Below are positions 36,348 through 45,237 of a stretch of 64,000 bases of DNA, piece by piece. Numbering within the stretch: position 1 is the first letter of the stretch; each line of letters begins with the position of its first letter. Source of the stretch: JACCZX01 sp963786295 (GTDB lineage: Bacteria; Pseudomonadota; Gammaproteobacteria; Burkholderiales; Burkholderiaceae_F). The translations under genes were made by a program, and so were the position numbers. The stretch covers positions 95,406-159,405 of the forward strand of contig CAWAYV010000011.1 of the NCBI GenBank assembly GCA_963786295.1. The letters are read 5' to 3'. Below the pieces are notes generated by a model that worked only from the letters and a program-made list of their open reading frames with translations, was not told where the DNA came from and ran no database searches.

Positions 36348-36374
36348 GTCGGGCTCGAGTCCCTCGGCGGTACC
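36348..36374 (+). repeat. tRNA 3'-end-like fragment
   Basis: GTCGGG, then TCGAGTCCCTC and GGCGGTACC match in order the T-arm and acceptor end of tRNA-Thr at 33565-33594 (GTCGGG, TCGAGTCCCTC, GCCGGCACC), with two bases lost. No other tRNA parts are present. It may be a decayed attachment-site copy from an integration at tRNA-Thr. Confidence 0.35.
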
Positions 36375-36405
36375 GCTACGCACTCTTCGACGGTTAGCAA
36401 CATCA

Positions 36406-36795
36406 ATGGCTGAACAACGCATCAGCGGACTTCACCACGTTCAGTTGTCCATTCCCGCTGGCGGAGAAGCGCAGGCGCGACAGTTTTACGGCGTATTGCT
36501 TGGCTTGACCGAAATTGCGAAACCTGCGCGGCTCGCAGCGCGCGGAGGAGTCTGGTTTCAATGCGGCTCCCTTCAATTGCATCTTGGAGTCGACGCTGAT
36601 TTCGCGCCGGCGAAGAAAGCGCACCCCGGATTGTTGGTCGGGAATCTGTCCGAACTGATCGCCGCACTGACTGCGAGCGGCCATGAAGTCAAATACGACG
36701 CCGAACGCTTGGCCGGATTCGATCGAGCGTTTACCGCTGATCCATTCGGCAACCGAATCGAGCTGCTGCAATTACTCGACGTTGAGCGCGACTAG
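36406..36795 (+). CDS. VOC (glyoxalase/dioxygenase fold) protein
   Basis: 129 residues from ATG 36406. A single VOC module is visible: GLHHVQLSIPAGGEAQARQFY at the start with a metal-ligand-type His, and ADPFGNRIELLQL at the end with the ligand-type Glu. The family covers glyoxalases, dioxygenases and resistance proteins, so the substrate cannot be given. Its stop overlaps the convergent ubiX stop by four bases. Confidence 0.85.
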   Translation: MAEQRISGLHHVQLSIPAGGEAQARQFYGVLLGLTEIAKPARLAARGGVWFQCGSLQLHLGVDADFAPAKKAHPGLLVGNLSELIAALTASGHEVKYDAERLAGFDRAFTADPFGNRIELLQLLDVERD

Positions 36796-37376
36796 GCACG
36801 CTGCGGATCGGTGCCGATCTGACCGTCCCAACGCGGCGCCAGTTGATGCTCGATGTGCAGCAGATCGAGCACGCGCGCCAGCGTGTGATCGACCATTTGT
36901 TCGAAGCTTTGCGGCCGCAGATAAAACGCCGGCAACGGCGGAAAAATGATGCCGCCCATCAGCGTTACGGCCTCCATGTTGCGAATGTGCGCCAGGTTCA
37001 ACGGCGCTTCGCGCGGCAGCAAGACGAGGCTGCGGCGCTCTTTCAAACAAACGTCGGCTGCGCGTGAGATCAGATTGTCGGCGTAGCTGTGGGCGACGGC
37101 GGCCAGCGTCTTCATCGAGCACGGTGCGATCACCATGCCATCGGTCTTGAACGATCCGCTGGCCAGCGCGCCACCGACATCGCCGACGCTGTGAACGACG
37201 TTGGCCAACGCTTCGATATCGGCACGCTTCAGATCGAGTTCCTGGTGCACGTTCAACACGCCTGCTGGCGATAGCAGCAGATGTGTTTCGACCCCGAGCG
37301 TGCGCAAGTGACGCAACAGTTGCACGCCGTAGATCGCGCCCGTGGCGCCGGTGATCGCAACGATCAGGCGCCGCAT
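36792..37376 (-). CDS. ubiX: Flavin prenyltransferase UbiX
   Basis: 194 residues. FMN-binding motifs ITGATGAIYGVQLLRHL and IAPCSMKTLAAVAHSYADNL, and LVLLPREAPLNLAHIRNM, are intact. It attaches dimethylallyl to FMN to make prenylated FMN for the UbiD decarboxylase in ubiquinone synthesis, which feeds the bc1 complex encoded upstream. Confidence 0.95.
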   Translation of the reverse strand: MRRLIVAITGATGAIYGVQLLRHLRTLGVETHLLLSPAGVLNVHQELDLKRADIEALANVVHSVGDVGGALASGSFKTDGMVIAPCSMKTLAAVAHSYADNLISRAADVCLKERRSLVLLPREAPLNLAHIRNMEAVTLMGGIIFPPLPAFYLRPQSFEQMVDHTLARVLDLLHIEHQLAPRWDGQIGTDPQRA

Positions 37377-37501
37377 CAGCCTGATGCAAAGCTACTGCGC
37401 GTCCCGATCTTGCGTCTGCGGTGCTCAACGTACATTCGTACGCCTGCGCTCCTCGACGCAACCTCGGGGCTGCTCGCTACGCTTTTCACCAGGCTGCCTT
37501 C

Positions 37502-37822
37502 TTATACGACCTTGGCGTCCTTCAGCAGCGTCTGCAGCTCGCCCGACTCGAACATCTCGGTCATGATGTCGGAGCCACCGACGAATTGACCGTTGACGTA
37601 CAACTGCGGAACGGTCGGCCAGTTGGAAAAGTCTTTAACACCCTGGCGCACGTCATCGTCATCGAGTACGTTGACGGTGATCAGATTCTTGACGCCGGAC
37701 TGTTTAAGCAGGGCAATCGCGCGCCCCGAGAACCCGCATTGGGGAAACTGCGCCGTGCCCTTCATGAAGAGCACTACCGGGTTATCGGACACTGTTTTCT
37801 TGATGAAGTCTTCGGGGGTCAT
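37502..37822 (-). CDS. grxD: Monothiol glutaredoxin (CGFS type)
   Basis: 106 residues with active site PQCGFSGRA and glutathione-binding LPQLYVNGQFVGGSDIMTEM (variant VPQLYVNG). CGFS glutaredoxins carry 2Fe-2S clusters and partner with BolA-type proteins; one is encoded at 15263-15523. It lies next to prmC-prfA-hemA, a usual betaproteobacterial linkage. Confidence 0.95.
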   Translation of the reverse strand: MTPEDFIKKTVSDNPVVLFMKGTAQFPQCGFSGRAIALLKQSGVKNLITVNVLDDDDVRQGVKDFSNWPTVPQLYVNGQFVGGSDIMTEMFESGELQTLLKDAKVV

Positions 37823-37873
37823 GGCGTGTCATTCAGGTTAGATTTTCCGAGTGTAGCGAGCGGCTACGACAGG

Positions 37874-38716
37874 TCAAACGACGGCGGTACGCGCTAGGGT
37901 CACCCGCTCGATGCTTGCGAAATCCGCTTCCGTCCGCACATCGCACCAGCCGTGCGTGGCGAACAGATCACGCACCGCATCTGCCTGGTCATGGCCGTGT
38001 TCCAGCACAAGAAAGCCTCCCGGCACGAGATGCGACGGCGCACCTTCGATGATCGCTTGAAGGCACGCCAGGCCGTTGCCTTCAGCCACCAGCGCCGGCA
38101 TCGGCTCAAAAGGAAGCGCGTCGAGATGAGGGTCACCGACGGCTACGTAGGGCGGATTACTGACAATCAAGTCGAACCGCTGATCGGGCACGGCGGAGAA
38201 CCAACTTCCATGGTGGAACGTCACGTTGTGCGCCTGCCATTTTTCCGCGTTCCCGCGCGCGACGCCGATCGCCTGCTGCGACAGATCGCTCGCGGTGATT
38301 CGCCATGCCGCGCGCTCGAGCGCGAGCGTGATCGCGATGCAACCGGAGCCGGTTCCAAGATCAACGACGTGCGCTTCGTCAGGCAATCCGAGGGCTAGCA
38401 CGATTTCGACAAGCAACTCGGTTTCCGGTCGCGGTATCAGCACGGCGGGAGACACCGCAAACATGCGACCGTAAAACTCCTTTTCGCCCAACAAGTAGGC
38501 GAGCGGCTCGCCACGCTTGCGCCGCTTGACGAGCTGCGCGAACCCGCGCATGTCTTCGGAGGCGACGCGTTGTTCCGGTCGCATGACCAGCCGCTCTCGC
38601 GCAACGCCAAGCTGATGCGCGAGCAGTGCGCGCGCTTCGAGTGTGGGCAGCGTGCTGGCGCTCAACAAGTCGCCGACGCGCAGCTCGCCGACGGCTGAGT
38701 CTTCACTGGACGGCAT
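37874..38716 (-). CDS. prmC: Release-factor glutamine methyltransferase
   Basis: 280 residues. SAM-binding VDLGTGSGCIAITLAL and the catalytic NPPY in IVSNPPYVAVGDPHL. PrmC methylates the Gln of the GGQ motif in RF1 and RF2. The gene overlaps the end of prfA by 14 bases. Confidence 0.95.
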   Translation of the reverse strand: MPSSEDSAVGELRVGDLLSASTLPTLEARALLAHQLGVARERLVMRPEQRVASEDMRGFAQLVKRRKRGEPLAYLLGEKEFYGRMFAVSPAVLIPRPETELLVEIVLALGLPDEAHVVDLGTGSGCIAITLALERAAWRITASDLSQQAIGVARGNAEKWQAHNVTFHHGSWFSAVPDQRFDLIVSNPPYVAVGDPHLDALPFEPMPALVAEGNGLACLQAIIEGAPSHLVPGGFLVLEHGHDQADAVRDLFATHGWCDVRTEADFASIERVTLARTAVV

Positions 38717-39788
38717 CGCCCAGGGCCGCCAGCAATTCGGCTTGATGCTCGGCGGCCAACCTTTCGGTCAGCTCGTCGAGGTCGCCGTCCATGATCGCGT
38801 CGATTTTGTACAGCGTCAGATTGATCCGGTGATCAGTCACGCGGCCTTGCGGAAAATTGTAGGTGCGGATGCGCTCCGAGCGATCGCCCGAACCGATCAG
38901 GGTCTTGCGCGTCGATGCTTCCTTCGCCTGCTGCTCGTGCGATTGTTGATCCTTGATCCGCGCCGCCAGGATCTTCATCGCGCGCTCGCGGTTCTTGTGC
39001 TGCGATCGATCGTCCTGGCATTCGACGACGATGCTGGTGGGTAGGTGCGTAATGCGTACCGCGCTCTCGGTCTTGTTGACATGCTGCCCGCCGGCGCCGG
39101 AAGCGCGAAATACATCGATCCGAATCTCGGAGGGATCGATCTTCACGTCATCGATCTCGTCGGCCTCGGGTAGCACGGCCACCGTGCACGCCGATGTGTG
39201 GATGCGCCCCTGAGCTTCGGTCGCCGGTACGCGTTGCACTCGATGGCCGCCCGATTCGAACTTCAGCTTCGAATAAGCGCCAGTGCCGACCAGCCGCACG
39301 ATGACTTCCTTGTAGCCGCCCATGTCGGATGGGCTTTCTGAAATCATTTCGCTGGTCCAGCGGTGACGCTCGGCATAGCGCAGGTACATGCGCAATAGAT
39401 CGCCCGCGAACAGCCCGGATTCGTCGCCGCCGGTGCCGGCGCGAATCTCCAGAAAGATGTTGCGGTCGTCGTTCGGATCCTTGGGCAGCAGCAACCCTTG
39501 CAGCTCGCCTTCGAGCGCTGCGATGCGGGCCTTGGAAGCGTCGACCTCTTCTTCGGCGAGCGCTTTCATCTCCGGTTCGGAGAGCATCTGTTGCGCACTC
39601 TGCAGGTCGCTCTCGGCACGCTTGTAGACGTGGAATCGACTGACGACCGGCTCGATTTCCGCGCGCTCCTGGCCGAGCGAGCGAAATCGGTTCATGTCGC
39701 GCGCCGCGTGTTCGGCCGACAGGTGCACATCAATTTCATCGAGCCGCTTCGCAAGCTGCTCGAGTTTGGTTCTCATTGAGGGTTTCAT
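38703..39788 (-). CDS. prfA: Peptide chain release factor 1
   Basis: 361 residues from ATG 39788 (MKPSMRTKLEQLAKRL); ATG 39776 is an alternative. The peptidyl-tRNA hydrolysis motif GAGGQHVNKTES and the downstream QDDRSQHKNRERAMKIL are intact. The stop-codon recognition loop region is QRVPATEAQGRIHTSACT. It terminates translation at UAA and UAG. Confidence 0.95.
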   Translation of the reverse strand: MKPSMRTKLEQLAKRLDEIDVHLSAEHAARDMNRFRSLGQERAEIEPVVSRFHVYKRAESDLQSAQQMLSEPEMKALAEEEVDASKARIAALEGELQGLLLPKDPNDDRNIFLEIRAGTGGDESGLFAGDLLRMYLRYAERHRWTSEMISESPSDMGGYKEVIVRLVGTGAYSKLKFESGGHRVQRVPATEAQGRIHTSACTVAVLPEADEIDDVKIDPSEIRIDVFRASGAGGQHVNKTESAVRITHLPTSIVVECQDDRSQHKNRERAMKILAARIKDQQSHEQQAKEASTRKTLIGSGDRSERIRTYNFPQGRVTDHRINLTLYKIDAIMDGDLDELTERLAAEHQAELLAALGDAVQ

Positions 39789-39845
39789 AGGTGATAGCTC
39801 GTTGCATGTGCGAGCCGCGGGCTCGCACACGCGGTCTAACCTATC

Positions 39846-41120
39846 TTACTCCGAATAGAAACGCGCGAGCAGCGCCTGCAGTTGCGCATGCTCGGCGTCA
39901 TCGCCGGCGGCGCGCAGCGCGCTCATCGGGTCGTGCAGAAACTTATTTGTCAACGCATGCGACAGCTGTTCGATCACGCGCTCGGGCGGCTCGCCCTTGG
40001 CGAGCAGTTTCAACGCGCGCTGCAGCTCACGCGTGCGCAACGCGTCGGCACGGCCATGCAGGTCCTGGATCGTCGGCACCGCGCGCCGCACCCTGATCCA
40101 TTCTTCGAAATCGCGTACGCGCGATTCGATGATCGCTTCGGCCTGTGCGACCGCGGCTTGCCGCGTGTCATTGCCGCTCGCCACGACCTTGCCGAGATCG
40201 TCGACGGTGTGCACGTAGACGTCGTCGAGCCGCGCCACTTCGGGCTCGACGTCGCGCGGTACCGCCAGATCGACGATGAACATAGGCTTGTGCCGGCGTG
40301 TGCGAATCGCGCGCTCGACCATCCCGAGTCCGATGATCGGCAGCAGGCTAGCGGTGCACGACACGACGATGTCGAACTTTGCCAGCGCGTCGGGCAGGTC
40401 GCCGAGCTTCATCGGTTTTCCATGCAGCCGCGCGGCGATCGCTTCGGCGCGATCGAGCGTGCGATTTGCCACGGTGATCGACTTAGGTCGTTGCGCGGCA
40501 AAGTGAGTTGCGGTCAGGTCGATCATCTCGCCGGCGCCGACGAACAACACGTGGCTCTCGGCGAGCTCGCCGAAAATCTTGCGCGCCACACGTACCGCAG
40601 CCGCCGCCATCGATACCGACTGGGTGCCGATCTCGGTCGTCGAGCGAACCTCTTTCGCGACGGCGAACGTGCGCTGGAACAGATGATTCAGCATCAGGCC
40701 CAGCCCGCCGGCGTTACGCGCGAGCTTCTCGGCCTCCTTCATCTGTCCAAGGATCTGCGGCTCGCCCAACACCATCGAATCGAGGCCGCTGGCGACTCGG
40801 AATGCATGCCGTACGGCATTCACGTGCGGCAGAACGTACGAGTGTCGATGCAATTCGTCCAGATCCAGTTGCCGTTCGGTAGCGACGAACTGGTGCAGCG
40901 CCTGCTGCGCGATATCGGGCTCTTCGACGGCGCAATAGAGCTCGGTACGGTTGCAGGTTGAAACGATCGCGGCCTCGCTCACACGGCCGCCGGCCGGTGC
41001 GCTCAAGCGCTCGCGCAGGCGACCAATCGTCGCGCCGACTTCGTCGGCGAGGAAAGCGACTCGCTCGCGCACTGCGAGCGGCGCTGTCGTGTGGTTAAGC
41101 CCGAGGGTAAGGAGCTGCAT
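39846..41120 (-). CDS. hemA: Glutamyl-tRNA reductase
   Basis: 424 residues. The catalytic Cys is in STCNRTELYC, the NADPH domain has VLFVGAGEMIDLTATHF and VANRTLDRAEAIA, and a helical C-terminal dimerisation region follows. It reduces glutamyl-tRNA to glutamate-1-semialdehyde, the first step of haem synthesis by the C5 pathway. First gene of hemA-prfA-prmC-grxD-ubiX on the minus strand; its promoter must lie in 41121-41319, which also serves the divergent gene. Confidence 0.96.
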   Translation of the reverse strand: MQLLTLGLNHTTAPLAVRERVAFLADEVGATIGRLRERLSAPAGGRVSEAAIVSTCNRTELYCAVEEPDIAQQALHQFVATERQLDLDELHRHSYVLPHVNAVRHAFRVASGLDSMVLGEPQILGQMKEAEKLARNAGGLGLMLNHLFQRTFAVAKEVRSTTEIGTQSVSMAAAAVRVARKIFGELAESHVLFVGAGEMIDLTATHFAAQRPKSITVANRTLDRAEAIAARLHGKPMKLGDLPDALAKFDIVVSCTASLLPIIGLGMVERAIRTRRHKPMFIVDLAVPRDVEPEVARLDDVYVHTVDDLGKVVASGNDTRQAAVAQAEAIIESRVRDFEEWIRVRRAVPTIQDLHGRADALRTRELQRALKLLAKGEPPERVIEQLSHALTNKFLHDPMSALRAAGDDAEHAQLQALLARFYSE

Positions 41121-41319
41121 CGACGATCGCGTTGGCCGCTATCGCGCGCCTGGATCCTTGTTTGCACTGCGGAATTATAGGGGCGCCATACTGCCGCAGG
41201 CTCGACTGAAAACGACGATCAACGGCTGTCCCCCGTAGTTAATCGGATTACCATGCTGCGGCGCACGCCCTGGTTTGCCGGCGCACGCTGAGCGTTAACT
41301 CGACTGCCGGAGCCCAGGT

Positions 41320-41910
41320 TTGAATACCCCTGTTTTCTTGCCGATCCTGCTCGGCACCAATCGAAAATTACGCAGAAGTGTGCATGTCGCGCGGTGGTTG
41401 CACGGCGCAATGTCGGCACGTCCTGATATTGAAACCGAGCTGTTCGACGTCGCGGAGTTTTCGCTGCCGCAGGATGACTACGGGATGGACATCAAGGATC
41501 AGTTTCCGCAGTGGCGCGACACGATAATTCGCGCCGATGGGCTGGTCATCGTCACGCCTGAGTACAACCATGGCTATCCGGGTGCGCTAAAAGGCGTGCT
41601 CGACTTACTGTTAAAGGAATATGTACACAAGGCGGTTGCATTTGTCGGGGTCTCGGCCGGGCCCTGGGGCGGAACGCGCGTGATCGAGGCGATGGTGCCG
41701 ATGGTGCGGGAGCTAGGGCTTGCGGTGACATTTACCGACCTTCATTTTCCGACCGTGCGGAGCAAGTTCGACGCTACGGGCAAGTTGCTTGACGACGCTT
41801 ACGAGAATCGAGTCCGCGGATTTCTCGACGAGCTGGTATGGATGAGCCGTACCCTGAAATGGGGGCGCGCTAATCTGCCTTCGAAGCACCATCCAACGCC
41901 TTTGAATTAA
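41320..41910 (+). CDS. NAD(P)H-dependent FMN reductase family protein
   Basis: 196 residues from TTG 41320. Flavodoxin-like fold with the FMN phosphate loop LLGTNRKLRRS, then TPEYNHGYPGALKGVLDLL and GVSAGPWGGTRVIEAM. The family includes chromate, azo and quinone reductases; the substrate here is open. Divergent from hemA. Confidence 0.9.
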   Translation: MNTPVFLPILLGTNRKLRRSVHVARWLHGAMSARPDIETELFDVAEFSLPQDDYGMDIKDQFPQWRDTIIRADGLVIVTPEYNHGYPGALKGVLDLLLKEYVHKAVAFVGVSAGPWGGTRVIEAMVPMVRELGLAVTFTDLHFPTVRSKFDATGKLLDDAYENRVRGFLDELVWMSRTLKWGRANLPSKHHPTPLN

Positions 41911-41924
41911 CGATCGTATCGCTG

Positions 41925-42488
41925 ATGTCATCTACTGCGGTTGCGGTGAGGCGCGCCGGCCGATCGAAGGCTAAATCCGCTGGCGCGAGCTCTGGGGTAA
42001 TACCGGCGACGCGGCGCGACATTGCGCGAATTGCAAGCGACTGCCGCAAGCTGGTCACGCGCCGCGCAATGATCTCGGCCGGCGCGTCGGTGCTGCCGCT
42101 GCCAGGGGTCGACGTCGCGGTCGATATCACCGTGCTGCTTCAGATGATCGAGCAGATCAACGAACGCTTCGGCCTGACCCCGCAGCAGATCGAACAACTC
42201 GCGCCGCAGAGGCGACTGTTTGCCTACAAAGCGGCGATGGCAGTAGGGAGTGCATTGATTGGCCGAATCGTCACGCGTGAGCTGGTGATCATGTTGCTGA
42301 AAACGGTGGGAGTGCGATTAAGTGTCAAACAGGCGGCCAAGTACGTTCCGTTCGCGGGCCAGGCGGTCGCAGCATCGCTATCGTTTGCCGCGCTAAAGGC
42401 GCTCGGCGACCGTCACGTCGAAGACTGTGTACGGGTCGCCGAAACCTTGATTGATCTGCGCGACGATAACGTCGTCGCGAGCTACTAG
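41925..42488 (+). CDS. Membrane-associated protein resembling DUF697/YcjF-type domains
   Basis: 187 residues. A basic N-terminal 45 residues precedes a region with LPLPGVDVAVDITVLLQMI, a helical stretch LFAYKAAMAVGSALIGRIV and LVIMLLKTVGV, then KYVPFAGQAVAASLSFAALKAL. This order of a PGVD loop and paired helices resembles DUF697-like proteins, often linked to small GTPases; no GTPase is present here. Convergent with the lipoprotein gene, with stops overlapping by four bases. Confidence 0.65.
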   Translation: MSSTAVAVRRAGRSKAKSAGASSGVIPATRRDIARIASDCRKLVTRRAMISAGASVLPLPGVDVAVDITVLLQMIEQINERFGLTPQQIEQLAPQRRLFAYKAAMAVGSALIGRIVTRELVIMLLKTVGVRLSVKQAAKYVPFAGQAVAASLSFAALKALGDRHVEDCVRVAETLIDLRDDNVVASY

Positions 42489-43114
42489 ATGATCTTGTCT
42501 TTCGCGAGCGTCTCGTTGATCGTCTTCGCGAAATCCTGAATCGTTTGCTGCATCGAGCTGGTCGGCACAGTGGTCGACGAGCCCGACCATAGCAACAGGT
42601 AGTCCTTCGCATCGAACAGTCGCGTATCGACCAGCACGTTTTGCACGGTATAAACGCTCGGCGGAAACGCGTACGCGGCGGACCAGTAGCTGTGGTAGTA
42701 GCCATAGAAACCAGGCCATCCAAAACCCCACGGCGGGCCGGCGACATACCCAGGTGAAACCCGCACTTCATTGCTGACGCTGATGGTGCGCGAAATCAGC
42801 ACCGCATCGGCGCCGACTTGCGAAACTGCCGCCTGAATCGCCTGCTGCTCAGCCGGTCCATCATCCGGCAACGATTTGTACGACTGCACCGCCTTTACGC
42901 CGCGCAAGGCGAGCTGCGCCACCATCGCGTCTTCGTAGATCCGACGCGCGGTCGAATCGCGGTTGATCCCCATCACCATCACGCTTTTAACCGGTAGACG
43001 GTTGCCGGCCTGCGGGTTAACCCACTGCGCATTGATCGCTGTGCTGGCAGCACAACCCGACAACACCAGTACGGCTGCGCCCAACAGAGCCACGCCCGCT
43101 AATCGTCTGTTCAT
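42485..43114 (-). CDS. Envelope lipoprotein (DUF4136-like), paralogue of the gene at 56485-57119
   Basis: 209 residues. Signal peptide with lipobox LSGC (Cys 21). The conserved core VMVMGINRDSTARRIYEDAM, ADAVLISRTI, DTRLFDAKDYLLLWSGSSTT and PTSSMQQTIQDF recurs in the gene near 56.5-57.1 kb. A Tyr/Trp/Gly-rich stretch lies around residue 130. Function unknown; the pattern (NRD..RRIYED, TRLFD, LLWSG) fits a small outer-membrane or periplasmic lipoprotein family. Confidence 0.8.
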   Translation of the reverse strand: MNRRLAGVALLGAAVLVLSGCAASTAINAQWVNPQAGNRLPVKSVMVMGINRDSTARRIYEDAMVAQLALRGVKAVQSYKSLPDDGPAEQQAIQAAVSQVGADAVLISRTISVSNEVRVSPGYVAGPPWGFGWPGFYGYYHSYWSAAYAFPPSVYTVQNVLVDTRLFDAKDYLLLWSGSSTTVPTSSMQQTIQDFAKTINETLAKDKII

Positions 43115-43123
43115 GGTCGTCTC

Positions 43124-44116
43124 CTAGTTTTCGTAGCGGCCCGTTTCATAGCGTCCTAAGCGCACCTGCGTGTTGCCGGGCTTCAGATGGCGTGTCGATG
43201 GCATTACCAGCACGGTGTCATCGTATGGCGCCGACCACACCGTTTCGCCATCGCGTGCAATGGGCATGCCGGCCTTGGGAACGATTCCCAGCCCTTCGAT
43301 CGGCACGACGAACTCAAAGTTCATCGACTTCGCCACCACGGGCTCAGTGACGCGAATCACTCGCTGCCGCGCCGGCGGTTTGACTTTCAGCCTCGACTTA
43401 ATCGAGTCAAACGGCACGCTTCCCGTGGCCGCCAGAAAGCGCAGCATCGTATCGACCGCGACGTCAACGGCGGGCTTTTCCCAATGTTGGCCGCACTCGA
43501 TTAGCACCGCCGCTCGCGGACTCGCCGGATCATTGAAGCTGCCGCGGTCGCGCATGCGTACGCCAGCAGGGTGGCCGGTATCGAGCAGCAGATCGGCAGG
43601 CAACCCGACCTTGCGCGCCAGATCGACGTGTTTGTCGATCATGCCGCATACCATGATCGGCCGACACGGCTCGTGCATCGAGTGAATGTCGAGCAGAAAG
43701 TCGGCCGTGTCGACAAACGGCTGCAGCTGGCGCGCGCGGCGCAGTTCGGCTGAATCGCGCGGGCCGAACAGAACATCGTCGGCCCATACGCGGTTGTAGT
43801 CCTCATCGATATAGCGTGACGCGTCCGGGTCGTCGAAGTCGAAACGTGCATAGGCATCAACGTTGGCAAAAGCGACGATCAGCTTGCCCGCGTTCGGCTT
43901 GATCTGCTCGCGCAACAGGTAATCGAGCGCATGCGCGCCGCAGAACTCGTTGCCGTGCGTCAGCGCTTGCACCATCACCGTCGGCCCGGCGCGTCCGGAG
44001 TCGATCACGCGTACGTAATCGATTCCCGTGTTGCCTTGCTTGTATTTCGTGATGTCGGGCGGCTGCACCTCGACTGGATGATGGCCGCGCACAGGTTCAG
44101 CCACACGTTCGGCCAC
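43124..44116 (-). CDS. Succinylglutamate desuccinylase/aspartoacylase-family zinc hydrolase
   Basis: 330 residues. The zinc motif THGNEFCGAHAL carries His and Glu, the third ligand His is in LLDIHSMHEP, and the catalytic Glu is in AVLIECGQHWE. The C-terminal region (about 240-330) is a beta-rich domain. The family deacylates N-acyl amino acids or removes terminal residues. Its start overlaps the following-strand neighbour (the N-formylglutamate amidohydrolase end) by 20 bases, so the two are likely translated together in an amino-acid derivative catabolic operon. Confidence 0.87.
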   Translation of the reverse strand: MAERVAEPVRGHHPVEVQPPDITKYKQGNTGIDYVRVIDSGRAGPTVMVQALTHGNEFCGAHALDYLLREQIKPNAGKLIVAFANVDAYARFDFDDPDASRYIDEDYNRVWADDVLFGPRDSAELRRARQLQPFVDTADFLLDIHSMHEPCRPIMVCGMIDKHVDLARKVGLPADLLLDTGHPAGVRMRDRGSFNDPASPRAAVLIECGQHWEKPAVDVAVDTMLRFLAATGSVPFDSIKSRLKVKPPARQRVIRVTEPVVAKSMNFEFVVPIEGLGIVPKAGMPIARDGETVWSAPYDDTVLVMPSTRHLKPGNTQVRLGRYETGRYEN

Positions 44117-44969
44117 GGCGTCCTTCCTTTCCGATGTAGTCGATGATCGCTTCGATCAAATTGTGCAGCGTGCGCTGCAGCGATGCAAAACCGGCATTGC
44201 GTTCGCGCTTTGCCTCGTCCATGTAGAGCCGCTTGTTGATTTCGAGCTGCAGGCTATGGCGCCCGGCGACAGGCTTCGAATACGCCTTGACCAGCTCGAC
44301 GCCCTTATACGGATCGTTGACGCTAACGCTGTGGCCAGTCGCGGCCAACGCGGCGCGCACGAACTCGGTGAACGCCGGATCGCATGTCGTGCCATCGCGA
44401 TCACCGAGAACGAAGTCCGGTCGTGGGGTTCCTTCGCCGCCTTCGCCCATCGGACCGGCCACCGAATTCATCGAATGACAGTTGATGTGATAAACGACGC
44501 CAAAGTTCGCGTGCGCCCGATCGATCGCGTCGCGCAGCGCGCGATGGTACGGCGCGTGGCAGCGCTCGATACGGCCAAGCACTTCATCGACCGTCAGCTT
44601 GCGTCCGTAAATTGCGCGGCCGTCGTCCAGCGTGCGCCAAATCAGCGCCTTGCCGATGCGCGCCTTGCCACTCGGTACATGCGTGTGTGGCCAGGCTCCG
44701 CCTTCGATCAAGTCGAGGTCGATGTCGCCCGCATGGCGGTTCGGGTCCAGATAGGTGCGCGGTGTTAGCGCTGCGAGCAGAGGAACACCCAGCTCTGTAG
44801 CCGGCATATACAGCTCGTCGACGAAGCAATCCTCGCCGTCGCGCAAATCAAATTCCGAAACAACCGCATCGAAGTCGGCGGGAAACTGGAAGCCGGAGTG
44901 CGGCGAGTCGAGTACCAGCGGAACGCGCGGTGCCCCGGTGCCATGCAAGCGAAAAGTTGTGTCCTTCAT
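44097..44969 (-). CDS. N-formylglutamate amidohydrolase family protein
   Basis: 290 residues with the FGase signature LVLDSPHSGFQFPADF, CHSMNSVAGPMGEGG and RHSLQLEINKRLYMDE. HutG-type enzymes release formate and glutamate from N-formylglutamate. No other hut gene is near. Its ATG overlaps the stop of a decayed peptide-transporter ATPase by ATGA, so the operon originally began with a transport system. Confidence 0.88.
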   Translation of the reverse strand: MKDTTFRLHGTGAPRVPLVLDSPHSGFQFPADFDAVVSEFDLRDGEDCFVDELYMPATELGVPLLAALTPRTYLDPNRHAGDIDLDLIEGGAWPHTHVPSGKARIGKALIWRTLDDGRAIYGRKLTVDEVLGRIERCHAPYHRALRDAIDRAHANFGVVYHINCHSMNSVAGPMGEGGEGTPRPDFVLGDRDGTTCDPAFTEFVRAALAATGHSVSVNDPYKGVELVKAYSKPVAGRHSLQLEINKRLYMDEAKRERNAGFASLQRTLHNLIEAIIDYIGKEGRRGRTCG

Positions 44970-45124
44970 TGCAACGAAACCGTTCTCACATCATTCAAAT
45001 GGCACGCCGACCAGCGCGCCGGCGCAATCTCGCGCAACGCTGGCACCTCGGTCGAACAGCGCGGCATCGCGTGCGGGCAGCGCGGATGAAAGTGGCAGCC
45101 CGGCGGCGGCGATGCGGGAAGTCC
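44966..45124 (-). pseudogene. C-terminal remnant of an oligopeptide/dipeptide ABC transporter ATPase
   Basis: On the minus strand the frame reads LPASPPPGCHFHPRCPHAMP, RCSTEVPALREIAP and ARWSACHL, the diagnostic oligopeptide-transporter C-terminal extension (HPRCPHA with four Cys, then a closing ACHL). Only about 52 codons remain; a TAG at 45125-45127 cuts the frame and nothing upstream resembles the ATPase core. The stop TGA overlaps the ATG of the amidohydrolase gene. It is a relic of an opp/dpp operon that once supplied this gene's substrate. Confidence 0.8.
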
Positions 45125-45237
45125 CTAGCTTAGCCCGCCCGTAGGCACGGCGTGTGCAACTTTGCCGAGGCGCGCCGCTTCACGACACTCTCAAGTTGGC
45201 GTAGCGTGCGGCGTGCCAGCCGTTCTTAGAGTTAACT

